Of a DNA stretch of 50,422 bases, positions 8,045 to 16,617 are shown piece by piece. The position numbers and the translations under genes are program-made. Source of the DNA: an uncultured Massilia sp. (lineage in GTDB: Bacteria; Pseudomonadota; Gammaproteobacteria; Burkholderiales; Burkholderiaceae_D); the NCBI GenBank assembly GCA_913777025.1, contig CAJYQM010000322.1:1-50422 (forward strand). The letters run 5' to 3'. Below the pieces are notes generated by a model. That model saw nothing but the letters and a program-made list of their open reading frames with translations. It was not told where the DNA came from and did not search any database. The first letter of the stretch is position 1, and every line of letters begins with the position of its first letter.

Positions 8045-11000
8045 ATGCTCAAAAAAACCGTTTTAACAAATGCGTTGCTGTTGGCTTTTACCAGCACGGC
8101 ACTGACTGTGGGCGTCATGGAGACTGCGATGGCGCAGTCGAACGCATCCGGTAACATTACTGGCCGTGTCGAATCGGCCGCCGGTGCCAGCATCAACTTG
8201 GTAAATACCGAAACCGGCTTGCGCCGTACCGCTTCGATCGAGTCGAACGGACGGTTCCAGATCACTGCGCTGCCGATTGGCCACTATCGTGTCGAACTGC
8301 TGCGTAACGGTGGTGTCGAGCGTACCGTGGAAGTCGATGTCATTGCCGGTCAAGGCGTAGATGCCTCCTTCCTTTCGCAAGTGCAAACCGTGCAGGTGAG
8401 CGGTCGCCGCAGCCGGATCGACGTTACCAATACCAACAACGGTGCGACCTTCACTTCCAAGGAACTGGCTGCGTTGCCGCTGGCGCGCAATATCGACGCC
8501 ATCATCCAGTTGGCGCCGAACACGACCTACGCCGACCCGCGCTATTCGGGTGGCGCGTCGATGGGCGGCGGCGGTCCCTCGGAAAACGCGTATTACATCA
8601 ACGGTTTCCCTGTCACCAACCCGCTGACCCAGTTGGGCGGTGCGGAGCTGCCCTTCGGTGCGATCGCGCAGGCGCAGATCCTGACCGGCGGTTTTGGCGC
8701 CGAGTTCGGCCGTTCAGTGGGTGGCGTGGTGAACATCACCACCAAGAGCGGTACCAACAACTGGGAAGCGGGCGCAACGGTCCAAATCTCGCCAAACGCG
8801 TGGCGCGCCAAGGAAAAGAACCTGACCTATGGCAATACCGGAAAGAATCCGAGCACCGACAACCAACTGCGCCGCCGCGACGAAAACAACGAGCTGACCG
8901 AGAAGATTTACGGCGCCTACGTGGGTGGCCCGATCGTTAAGGACAAACTGTTCTTCTTCGCGTCCGTCGAGCAGCAGAAGCAGGATCGCGGCTTCGTCAA
9001 TGCCCTGACGACCGCCATCACGCCGTCGTCGAGCGTCGTGCCGTCGGGCTGGACCGATCGTAACCGTACCATCACGCGCCACCTCGAGAAAGTCGATTGG
9101 AACATCACCGACAATCATCGCCTGGAATTCACCTCGATCGGCGACCAGACCAAACGCGACGATTACTTGTCGGGCTACGACTACGCGACGGGCGCACGCA
9201 ACGGTGCCGTGGTTTCGGGACAGCATTATCGCAATCCGAACGATAGCGGCAACTCGATCAAGGCATTTGTCGGACGCTATGTCGGCAACCTGACTGAAGA
9301 CATTACCCTGACCTTGCTGACGGGCACGAGCAAGACGCCGCACACCAATACCTACGACGGCTACGATCCTACCCAGAAGCTGTATCAGGTTACCCAGACG
9401 ACAGGCACCGCCGGTGCCGGTTATGCGCCGGGCCTGAATTACAAGAGTCCGCAGTTCCTGACCGGTAACATCACTGCGCCGGGGGCCGAAGACAAGATCA
9501 AATCGAACCGTGTCGACCTCGAGTGGAAACTGAGCAACCACACCCTGCGTGTCGGTCTCGATGACAACAAGTTGACCTCGATCAATGCAGGTGACATCAC
9601 CGCCGGTGGCGGCGTCTGGCGCTATCAACGCCTGACCCCGGGGAGCACCCAGACGCTGAACGGCGAGAGGGTCGTCATCGGTAGAAACCAGCCGGCTGGC
9701 AGCCTGGCCGCCCAGGGTTACATCGTGCGCGAAGCCATCCTGAACACCGCCACCAACACCTATTCGAACCAGTCGGCCCAGTTCATCGAAGATCGCTGGC
9801 AGGTCACGCCCAACGTGCTGGTGACCGGTGGCCTGCGTGTCGAGCAGATGGAAAACCTGAACGGCGACAAGCAGACCTTCCTTGAAGTGAAGGACCAGAT
9901 CGCACCGCGCCTGTCGGCATCGTGGGACGTGAACGGCGACGCCAGCCTGAAGATTTACGGCAGCGCTGGCCGCTACAGTGTGCAGATCCCGACTCACATC
10001 TCAGTGCGCGGTGCCAGCCGTTCGCTGAACACGACCCAGTATTTCTATTACACGGGTACCGATACCAACGGCAATCCAACCGGTCTGACCAAGCTGACCT
10101 CGGCGCCATACTCGGCCAACAATGAGTACTACCAGGCCAAGGATCCACTTACCGTGACGGCCGTCGACATCAAGCCGACCTACCAGGATGAAGTCACACT
10201 GGGCTTCGAGCGGGCCTGGTCGCCGAACCTGAATTTCGGCGCCAAGCTCACCTATCGCAAGCTGCGTCAGACCATCGACGACTTCTGCGATAGCAGCATC
10301 ATCGACGCCTGGGCCGAACGCAATAACGTGAGCGAGGCCAACTACGGCGGCTTCGGCTGCGCGTCGTTCAATCCGGGCGAAGATAACACTTTCCTGGTCG
10401 ACTTCAACAGCGCCGACCCGGCCCAGGCTGGCAAGACGCATACCGAAGTCAAGCTGAGCGCAGCCGAGATGGGCTTCCCGAAGGCCAAGCGCACCTACAC
10501 TGCACTCGATATGTTCCTCGAGCACCCGTACCGCAACGGCTGGTATGCGCGCTTGAATTACACCTGGTCGCGAAGCTACGGCAATACCGAAGGCCAGACC
10601 CTGTCCGACGTCGGCCAGACCGACGTGGCGGCAACCCAGACCTGGGACTTTCCGCAGATCATGGAATACGCTGAAGGTCTGCTGCCTTCCAACCGTACTC
10701 ACCAGATCAAGGCCTTCGCCTATTACGACGTGACGCCTGAGTGGTCGGTCGGCGGTAACTTCCTGGCTGCATCGGGCCGCCCGAAGAGCTGCATCGGTGA
10801 ATATGCAAACGCGGACGGTACCTTGTCGACCTTCGGCTACGGCTCGGCATTCCACTACTGCGACTACAAACCGGCACCTCGTGGCGGTGCAGGTCGTCTG
10901 CCGTGGGATGTTCGCCTGGACGCCAACCTGTCCTACAAACCGGTCTTCCTCAAGGGGCTGAACTTCAAGATCGACGTCTTCAATGTCTTCAACAAGAAGA

Positions 11001-11134
11001 CTGCGCAGGCAGTGGATGAGGTTTACGCGGACGGTACTGCCACCAATACCGTGGCATCGACTTATGGCCGCGTGTTGTACTGGACCGCGCCTCGTTCCGT
11101 ACGCCTTGGCGCCGAGTACAACATCAAGTTCTGA
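8045..11134 (+). CDS. Oar-like TonB-dependent receptor B with CarboxypepD_reg domain
   Basis: A 1029-residue outer-membrane receptor of the Oar/OmpA-related TonB group. The signal peptide ends near residue 30 (TAMA/QSN). Residues about 33-110 form a carboxypeptidase-regulatory-like beta-sandwich (GNITGRVESAAGASINLVNTETGLRR and GRFQITALPIGHYRVEL). The plug follows, with ENAYYINGFPVTNPLTQLGG and FGAEFGRSVGGVVNITTKSGTN. The barrel ends in EYNIKF. Two cysteine pairs occur in likely extracellular loops, one beside GGFGCASFNPGED. AGGAAA sits seven bases before the ATG. It is a tandem paralogue of receptor C. Codon choice is a little less GC-extreme than in the housekeeping genes. Large Oar-type receptors are often linked to peptide or protein uptake, but no substrate is shown here. 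Confidence 0.92.
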   Translation: MLKKTVLTNALLLAFTSTALTVGVMETAMAQSNASGNITGRVESAAGASINLVNTETGLRRTASIESNGRFQITALPIGHYRVELLRNGGVERTVEVDVIAGQGVDASFLSQVQTVQVSGRRSRIDVTNTNNGATFTSKELAALPLARNIDAIIQLAPNTTYADPRYSGGASMGGGGPSENAYYINGFPVTNPLTQLGGAELPFGAIAQAQILTGGFGAEFGRSVGGVVNITTKSGTNNWEAGATVQISPNAWRAKEKNLTYGNTGKNPSTDNQLRRRDENNELTEKIYGAYVGGPIVKDKLFFFASVEQQKQDRGFVNALTTAITPSSSVVPSGWTDRNRTITRHLEKVDWNITDNHRLEFTSIGDQTKRDDYLSGYDYATGARNGAVVSGQHYRNPNDSGNSIKAFVGRYVGNLTEDITLTLLTGTSKTPHTNTYDGYDPTQKLYQVTQTTGTAGAGYAPGLNYKSPQFLTGNITAPGAEDKIKSNRVDLEWKLSNHTLRVGLDDNKLTSINAGDITAGGGVWRYQRLTPGSTQTLNGERVVIGRNQPAGSLAAQGYIVREAILNTATNTYSNQSAQFIEDRWQVTPNVLVTGGLRVEQMENLNGDKQTFLEVKDQIAPRLSASWDVNGDASLKIYGSAGRYSVQIPTHISVRGASRSLNTTQYFYYTGTDTNGNPTGLTKLTSAPYSANNEYYQAKDPLTVTAVDIKPTYQDEVTLGFERAWSPNLNFGAKLTYRKLRQTIDDFCDSSIIDAWAERNNVSEANYGGFGCASFNPGEDNTFLVDFNSADPAQAGKTHTEVKLSAAEMGFPKAKRTYTALDMFLEHPYRNGWYARLNYTWSRSYGNTEGQTLSDVGQTDVAATQTWDFPQIMEYAEGLLPSNRTHQIKAFAYYDVTPEWSVGGNFLAASGRPKSCIGEYANADGTLSTFGYGSAFHYCDYKPAPRGGAGRLPWDVRLDANLSYKPVFLKGLNFKIDVFNVFNKKTAQAVDEVYADGTATNTVASTYGRVLYWTAPRSVRLGAEYNIKF

Positions 11135-11719
11135 TGAGGGCTTTTGAAGGCGTTTCGTGACATGCAGGGGACGCGGGGTGACCCGCGTTCCCGTACTTCT
11201 GCCAATTGTGGACATCAACCGGCCGCCAGGCCGGTTTGCTTTTCTACTCCAAATCTGTTGTTTCTTTCCCACAAATAAGATTTGCAAGGTCTACCAATGC
11301 CTTGCCTTTCTGCACCAGAACCGTGCGGAAAAATCTTATCCTGCACCTTTTTCCATATTTCGATGTTGCATTGCGCTGAAACATCGTTGGATGCAAATCT
11401 TGCATGAGAAGCCCGATATTGCGATAAACCTGAGGGCGGAATCATGCAAATTTGAAAACAATATTTATTGCGATGCATCATTTCGTCTGTGAATGTGCAC
11501 AGTTTTAGTGCATAAGAACAGAATATCTTTGTTAAAAATTAATTTTTTTCATCAATTGACGATAACTGCGTAAGTATGTTTTATTTAGTGTTCGTCCAGC
11601 AAAAGCAGGAATGTACTGTTTTTGTTAGAGAGGGAGAATAAATACGCTATTAAAGTGTATTTACAGGAATGTGGTGATCGCCATTTACATAATGGCTTGA
11701 ATGATAAAGAAGGAAATAC
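11135..11719. other. Intergenic region between receptors B and C
   Basis: This 585-base region starts with the receptor B terminator and then turns AT-rich. A plausible promoter for receptor C is TTGACG at 11556-11561 with TTTTAT at 11579-11584 (17-base spacing). In the predicted 5' UTR a small hairpin pairs GCCATT (11680-11685) with AATGGC (11691-11696), directly upstream of the AGGAAA ribosome-binding site, where it could influence initiation. No convincing gene is seen; short frames here lack good starts and recognisable sequence. Confidence 0.4.
11217..11243 (+). terminator. Intrinsic terminator of receptor B
   Basis: AACCGGCC (11217-11224) pairs with GGCCGGTT (11229-11236) around a GCCA loop, followed by a T-rich tract. 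It lies about 80 bases after the stop codon, so the two Oar-like receptors are probably separate transcripts. Confidence 0.7.
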
Positions 11720-14700
11720 ATGTTCAAGAAATCGATTTTGGTGCACGCATTGGCAGTCGCATTTGGAGGCACCGTCCTGTCCGCCGCCGTCATCTCGCCG
11801 GTGATGGCGCAGTCGAATGCATCGGGCACGGTGTACGGCAAGATCGCCGCAGGCTCGGGCGATAGCGTCGTCCTGAAGAATATCGGGACCAACCAGACCC
11901 GTACGTCGGCAGTCGATGCAACTGGTAGCTTCCGTGTGACCAGCCTGCCGATCGGCACCTACACGGTCACCCTGACTAAAGCCGGCAGTACCGTCGGAAC
12001 CGCGCAGGTTGAGGTGCTCGCCGGGCAGGGCGTGGAAGCGGCTTTCGCAACTGGCGGCGTGCAGTCGGTCCAGGTGGTCGGCCGCCGTAAGCACATCGAC
12101 GTGTCGAGCTCGGTCAACGGTGCCACTTTCACCGCACGTGAACTGGACAAGCTGCCGATCGGCCGTAACGTCGATGCGATCATCCAGCTGGCCCCGAACA
12201 CCACTCGCAGCGACCCGAGCTACGGCGCGGGCGCCAGCTTCGCCGGCGGCGCGGCAACGGAGAACGCCTACTACATCAACGGCATGACGGTGACCAACCC
12301 GCTGACCGGCCTTGGCGCAATGGAGCTGCCGTTCGGCGCAATCGCCCAGGCGTCGGTCCTGACCGGCGGCTACGGCGCCGAATTCGGCCGTTCGATCGGC
12401 GGCGTGGTCAACATCACCACCAAATCCGGTACCAACACCTGGGAAGCCGGCGGCTTCGCGTCGATCACCCCGGCCTCGACCCGCGCCAGCTACCGTGACC
12501 GCTACTACGCCAACACCGGAGCCTTCCCGGCGACCGACAACACCCTGTACCTGCGCCGCTCGCAGGACGAAGTGACCCAGAAGCAGTACTCGGCCTACGT
12601 CGGCGGCCCGCTGATCAAGGACACCCTGTTCGGCTTCGTCTCGCTGGAACAGACCCGGGGCGATTCGCACCAGGTCGTCGGCACCACCAACTCCACCACC
12701 CTGGGCACCTCGGGCTGGCGTGACGCGCAAACCAAGAACAACCGCTACTACGGCAAGCTGGACTGGAACATCAACGACAATCACCGTCTTGAATTCACGA
12801 CCATCGGCGACCTGCCCCAGTCGGATTACAGCTACCGTTCCTACGACTACGCGACCGGCGCGGTCGGTTCGACCGTCAACTCGTCGATCCACCAGGAGTT
12901 CGGCCCGGCCCAGACCAATGGCGGTAAGCTCAACAGCCTGCGCTACATCGGCAATATCACCGACGACCTGACCATCAACGCCCTTTACGGCAAGGTGAAG
13001 TCCGAGCACATCTACAGCCCGACCGGCTATGACCCAACCCTGGCCCAGGTATCGGCAGCAACGGCCAACCGCTACCCTGGTTTCAACTATACCAGCGGCC
13101 AGAAGGTGACCGGCACGGTGCCGTTGAGCGGATCGAGCGACGAAGTCGAGTCGAAGCGCCTGGACCTGGAATACAAGCTCGGCGCCCATACCCTGCGTGC
13201 CGGCTTCGATAATAACAAGATCGTGACGCAGGACGCCGGGGTCGGCTATGCCGGCGGCAGCCTCTGGCAATACCAGAAGACGACCAACGTGAGCACGCCG
13301 CTGGTCGTGTCGGGCGGTGTCCTGCCGGCGCCATTGAATTCCTACGGCGGCATCGCGGCCCAGGGTTACTACGTCCGCAATATCATTTACCAGACCTACT
13401 CGAACGCCTTCGCCGGCCAGGACGCCCAGTACCTGGAAGACCGTTGGCAAGCGACCAAGGATGTGCTGGTGACACTCGGCGTGCGCCGCGAAGGCTTCTA
13501 CAACGCCAACCAGGACGGCACCAAGTATATCGAGATGAAGAACCAGTGGCTGCCGCGCTTGAACGTGGCGTGGGATGTGAATGGCGACAGCTCGTTCAAG
13601 GTCTACGGTAGCGCCGGCCGCTACACGGTGCCGATCCCGAGTTCGGTCGCACTGCGCGGCGCCAACGGTTCGAAGTACACCTACGAGTACTTCACCTATA
13701 CTGGTACCGATGCCAACGGCCTGCCGACCGGCACCAACCGTATCCTGCAGCCGGTGTCGAGCAACAACGAGTACGGCCAGGCCAAGGATCCGAAGACTGT
13801 TGCGGCGCAAGACATGAAGCCGGCCTACCAGGATGAGGTGACCCTGGGCTTCGACCGCCAACTGACCCCGGACTATACCTTCGGCATGATGTTTACCTAC
13901 CGCAAGCTGCGTTCGACCCTGGACGATACCTGCGACGCGCGTCCGTTCGAAGCCTATGCCGCGCGTAACAACATCAACACCGACAATTATGCCGGCTTCG
14001 GTTGCGCTACCTTCAACCCGGGCGAAGACAACCACTTCCTGGTCGACTACGCAGGCAACGGTACCTACACCGATGTGCGCCTGAGCAAGGCCGACCTGGG
14101 TTTCGACAAGCCGACGCGTACCTACGCCGCGCTCGACTTCACGTTCGAGCACCCGTACCGCAATGGCTGGTGGGGCCGCGTGACCTACACGCTGTCGCGC
14201 AACAAGGGCAATACCGAAGGCCAGACCCTGTCGGATACTGCCACCGCCCAGGCCGACGTCGCGGGAACCCAGACCTGGGATTATCCGGAACAGATGATCG
14301 GCGCCAACGGCTTGCTGCCGAACGACCGCACCCACCAGATCAAGGCCTTCGGTTTCTACGACGTCACGCCTGAAGTCGCTGTCGGCGGCAACCTGTTGCT
14401 GTCGTCCGGCCGTCCGCGTTCGTGCTTCGGCACCGACCCCCTGCATCGTGGTGCGGACTACAGCAGCGCGGCACATTACTGCTTCGGCGACATTGCCGAA
14501 AACAACGTGCTGTCGGAGCGCGGTTCTCTCGGCCGCATGGCCTGGGAAAAGACGGTCGACCTGAACGTGGTCTACAAGCCGAGGTTCCTGCAAGGCCTGT
14601 CGCTGCGCGCGGACGTCTACAACGTGTTCAATAGCCAGACCGTCAGCAAGGTCGACGAAACCTACAACAGCGACAGCGCACGTGTTGCAACGTACGAAAT

Positions 14701-14767
14701 GCCGATCTACTTCAGCGCGCCGCGCTCGCTCAGGTTCAGCGCCGAGTACAACTACCGCTTCAAATAA
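11720..14767 (+). CDS. Oar-like TonB-dependent receptor C with CarboxypepD_reg domain
   Basis: A 1015-residue paralogue of receptor B, collinear over the whole length. The signal peptide ends near residue 30 (SPVMA/QSN), followed by a carboxypeptidase-regulatory-like domain (about 33-110), a plug with ENAYYINGMTVTNPLTGLG and FGRSIGGVVNITTKSGTN, and a barrel. The cysteine-bearing loop (AGFGCATFNPGED) and the second one near GRPRSC are both conserved with receptor B. Unlike B, the protein ends YRFK: a Lys follows the usual terminal Phe of the beta signal. GAAGGAAA gives a good ribosome-binding site. The pair likely arose by tandem duplication and then diverged in the barrel loops, which suggests related but non-identical ligands; that is inference. 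Confidence 0.92.
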   Translation: MFKKSILVHALAVAFGGTVLSAAVISPVMAQSNASGTVYGKIAAGSGDSVVLKNIGTNQTRTSAVDATGSFRVTSLPIGTYTVTLTKAGSTVGTAQVEVLAGQGVEAAFATGGVQSVQVVGRRKHIDVSSSVNGATFTARELDKLPIGRNVDAIIQLAPNTTRSDPSYGAGASFAGGAATENAYYINGMTVTNPLTGLGAMELPFGAIAQASVLTGGYGAEFGRSIGGVVNITTKSGTNTWEAGGFASITPASTRASYRDRYYANTGAFPATDNTLYLRRSQDEVTQKQYSAYVGGPLIKDTLFGFVSLEQTRGDSHQVVGTTNSTTLGTSGWRDAQTKNNRYYGKLDWNINDNHRLEFTTIGDLPQSDYSYRSYDYATGAVGSTVNSSIHQEFGPAQTNGGKLNSLRYIGNITDDLTINALYGKVKSEHIYSPTGYDPTLAQVSAATANRYPGFNYTSGQKVTGTVPLSGSSDEVESKRLDLEYKLGAHTLRAGFDNNKIVTQDAGVGYAGGSLWQYQKTTNVSTPLVVSGGVLPAPLNSYGGIAAQGYYVRNIIYQTYSNAFAGQDAQYLEDRWQATKDVLVTLGVRREGFYNANQDGTKYIEMKNQWLPRLNVAWDVNGDSSFKVYGSAGRYTVPIPSSVALRGANGSKYTYEYFTYTGTDANGLPTGTNRILQPVSSNNEYGQAKDPKTVAAQDMKPAYQDEVTLGFDRQLTPDYTFGMMFTYRKLRSTLDDTCDARPFEAYAARNNINTDNYAGFGCATFNPGEDNHFLVDYAGNGTYTDVRLSKADLGFDKPTRTYAALDFTFEHPYRNGWWGRVTYTLSRNKGNTEGQTLSDTATAQADVAGTQTWDYPEQMIGANGLLPNDRTHQIKAFGFYDVTPEVAVGGNLLLSSGRPRSCFGTDPLHRGADYSSAAHYCFGDIAENNVLSERGSLGRMAWEKTVDLNVVYKPRFLQGLSLRADVYNVFNSQTVSKVDETYNSDSARVATYEMPIYFSAPRSLRFSAEYNYRFK

Positions 14768-14810
14768 CTGGACTGGTAGCCCGTGCCTGCCGCTCGCGCG
14801 GCGGGCTGCA

Positions 14811-14841
14811 AAGCCCACGGTTTCATGCCGTGGGCTTTTTT
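14811..14841 (+). terminator. Intrinsic terminator of receptor C
   Basis: AAGCCCACGG (14811-14820) pairs with CCGTGGGCTT (14828-14837) around a seven-base loop, followed by six Ts in all. It is the clear end of the receptor C transcript. Confidence 0.85.
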
Positions 14842-14863
14842 CGTCGGTTCAGTCGCCCACCAC

Positions 14864-14892
14864 ATGCCATACGCCGAATGTGGGCGTACAAT
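14864..14892 (+). promoter_or_regulatory. Candidate promoter of the SEL1-repeat gene
   Basis: TACAAT at 14887-14892 is a good -10 hexamer; ATGCCA at 14864-14869, 17 bases upstream, is a weak -35. It lies just after the receptor C terminator and about 100 bases before the next gene. Confidence 0.35.
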
Positions 14893-15000
14893 AACAAAAT
14901 GTAAACGTCTTCGAGTGCCGGTCGCGTCGTCATCCGGCTTGTATGCCGCCGGCATGCGCTTGCGGTTTTCGTCGTCTCAGGAGGAGCAACGAAGAAACGC

Positions 15001-15762
15001 ATGGCATGTCTGGTCCTCGCGTTTGGCTGCTGCACGGCTGGCGCGGATGAGTTTTCAGATGGCATCAAGGCTTGGGAACAGCAGGATTACGCCCGGGCAC
15101 ACCGGATTTTCAACAAGCTGGCCGCTGCCGGCAATGCCGAAGCCCAACGGCAACTGGGCGAGATGATTGGCTTCGGCGACGGGGTACCGGAAGACCTGGC
15201 GACGGCGCGCAACTGGCTCGAGCGCTCCAGGGCCGCGGGCAACAAGGACGCGGCCGAGTCGCTGGCGCTGGTCGAGCGGCGTGCCAGCCATAAGGCGGAC
15301 ATCCAGCGTTATCTGACTTCGTACGATGCTTCGGACCTGGCCCTGGCAAACTATGGCTGCGTGAAACCAGACATCCCTGAAGCTTCCGACACCAAGAAGA
15401 AGATCGCCACGGTGCACCAGCAGATTGCCGACTGGTATGCGTGCTACGGACGTTTTGTCAAGGGCCTGCAGGCCGCCGTGCCAGCGCAGACCGCATCGAT
15501 CATGAACGTGGCCGAACTGGCGCGGGCAAGAACGCGCCTTGAACCCGTCCTGGCGCGCCTCGCCGATGAGGGCAGAGCGCAATCCGAGGCGATGGCAATG
15601 GCCGAACGCGACTGGGTGGTCGCCACCGAGAAAAAGGTCAAGGCGAATGACAGGATCGCCAAGCAGTTGGTCGCTTTTAACAAGAACGCGGCCTTCAATC
15701 GCCTGTCGGTCGTCGAAGATCGCCGCAGTTTTGCATCCGGCGCACCCTCCATAGGCAAATAG
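15001..15762 (+). CDS. Exported SEL1-like repeat protein, function unknown
   Basis: A 253-residue protein with a short hydrophobic leader (ACLVLAFGCCTAGA/DE) and two SEL1/TPR-like repeats at about residues 20-85 (AWEQQDYARAHRIFNKLAAAGNAEAQ and DLATARNWLERSRAAGNKDAAESL). The helical remainder contains Cys in YGCVKPDI and WYACYGRF. SEL1 repeats usually mediate protein contacts. The first canonical start is ATG 15001, but the strong AGGAGG (14979-14984) is 16 bases upstream. In frame just after it lies ACG-AAG-AAA-CGC (from 14989), which would supply the missing basic n-region (KKR) of the signal peptide. No ATG, GTG or TTG exists in frame between the stop at 14902 and 15001. Real initiation at ACG or loss of an ATG is possible. 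It converges on rsmE with six bases between stops. Confidence 0.7.
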   Translation: MACLVLAFGCCTAGADEFSDGIKAWEQQDYARAHRIFNKLAAAGNAEAQRQLGEMIGFGDGVPEDLATARNWLERSRAAGNKDAAESLALVERRASHKADIQRYLTSYDASDLALANYGCVKPDIPEASDTKKKIATVHQQIADWYACYGRFVKGLQAAVPAQTASIMNVAELARARTRLEPVLARLADEGRAQSEAMAMAERDWVVATEKKVKANDRIAKQLVAFNKNAAFNRLSVVEDRRSFASGAPSIGK

Positions 15763-15768
15763 AAGGCG

Positions 15769-16494
15769 TCAGAGTGCGTCCCAGGCCGCACCGAGCACTG
15801 CCAGCGCAGCCAGCCCGGCAGTCTCGGTGCGGAGCACCCGTGGCCCCATCGACAGCGCCAGCGCCCCGTGCGCCAGCGCTGATTCCTCTTCCTCGGCGCT
15901 GAAACCGCCTTCCGGCCCGATCAGCAGCGTGACCGGACACGGCGCCGTCGCGCGCGCCCAGCCGGCCAGCGATTGCGTCGCGCGCGGCGACAGCAGGATG
16001 CGTACGCCGTCGTCCGCTTGCGCGATATAACGATTGAATTCCTGCAACGGCGCCACCTCGGCCAGGCGGTTCCGGCCGCACTGTTCGGAAGCGCTCACGA
16101 CCACCGCCTGCCAGTGCGCCAGCCGTTTATCCGCACGGTCGCCAGCCAGCTTGACCACTGAGCGGCGCGCCGCCAGCGGCTGGATCGCGCCCACGCCCAG
16201 CTCGACCGCCTTCTCGACGATCCAGTCCATCTTGCTTCCCTCCGGCAAACCCTGGGCCAGCGTGACGCGGAAGGGCAGTTCGGCGTCGACGGCCTCGTGC
16301 GCCAGCACCTCGGCGCTGGCGCGGCGCTTGCCGACCTCGACCAGGCGCGCACGCACCTGGCCACCCTCGCCATTGAACAGCACCAGCTCGTCGCCGGCCT
16401 GCTGGCGCACGACATGGAGGTGGTGGGCGACCGCTTCCGGCAGCTCGACGGTCGTGGCGGGATGGAGAGCCTGGGGGCAGTAAAAACGTGGCAT
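15769..16494 (-). CDS. rsmE: 16S rRNA (uracil-1498-N3)-methyltransferase RsmE
   Basis: A 241-residue SPOUT-class methyltransferase that uses S-adenosylmethionine to methylate U1498 of 16S rRNA. It begins MPRFYCPQ, as family members do. It has an N-terminal PUA-like part (AHHLHVVRQQAGDELVLFNGEGG), then QGLPEGSKMDWIVEKAVELGV and the motifs RSVVK and SEQCGRNRLAEV. The knot-forming cofactor region is LLIGPEGGFSAEEEE and RVLRTETAGLAAL. The frame can be extended three codons to a TTG at 16503, but the ATG at 16494 fits the family start. It is divergent from tkt and has no close partner on its strand. Assignment is firm. Confidence 0.95.
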   Translation of the reverse strand: MPRFYCPQALHPATTVELPEAVAHHLHVVRQQAGDELVLFNGEGGQVRARLVEVGKRRASAEVLAHEAVDAELPFRVTLAQGLPEGSKMDWIVEKAVELGVGAIQPLAARRSVVKLAGDRADKRLAHWQAVVVSASEQCGRNRLAEVAPLQEFNRYIAQADDGVRILLSPRATQSLAGWARATAPCPVTLLIGPEGGFSAEEEESALAHGALALSMGPRVLRTETAGLAALAVLGAAWDAL

Positions 16495-16550
16495 GGAAGG
16501 CAAGGCGGGTCGTTAACAAGCCGCCATTTTAAGGCGCGGATAAGCTCCTC

Positions 16551-16559
16551 TGGTAGAAT
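16551..16559 (+). promoter_or_regulatory. Extended -10 promoter of tkt
   Basis: TGG-TAGAAT is an extended -10 element (TGn plus a near-consensus hexamer) about 60 bases before the transketolase ATG. The -35 region is poor, as is common when TGn is present. It predicts a 5' UTR of about 50 bases. Confidence 0.45.
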
Positions 16560-16617
16560 ATCCGGTTAAGGCATCAGCATCGCCACAGCTTTCCCAATCC
16601 TCAGACTCACCACATCC

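Noticed and set aside
11585-14818. 1077-residue open frame antisense to receptor C
   Set aside because: It is a shadow of receptor C's codon bias; the sense frame has a signal peptide, plug and barrel with good motifs.
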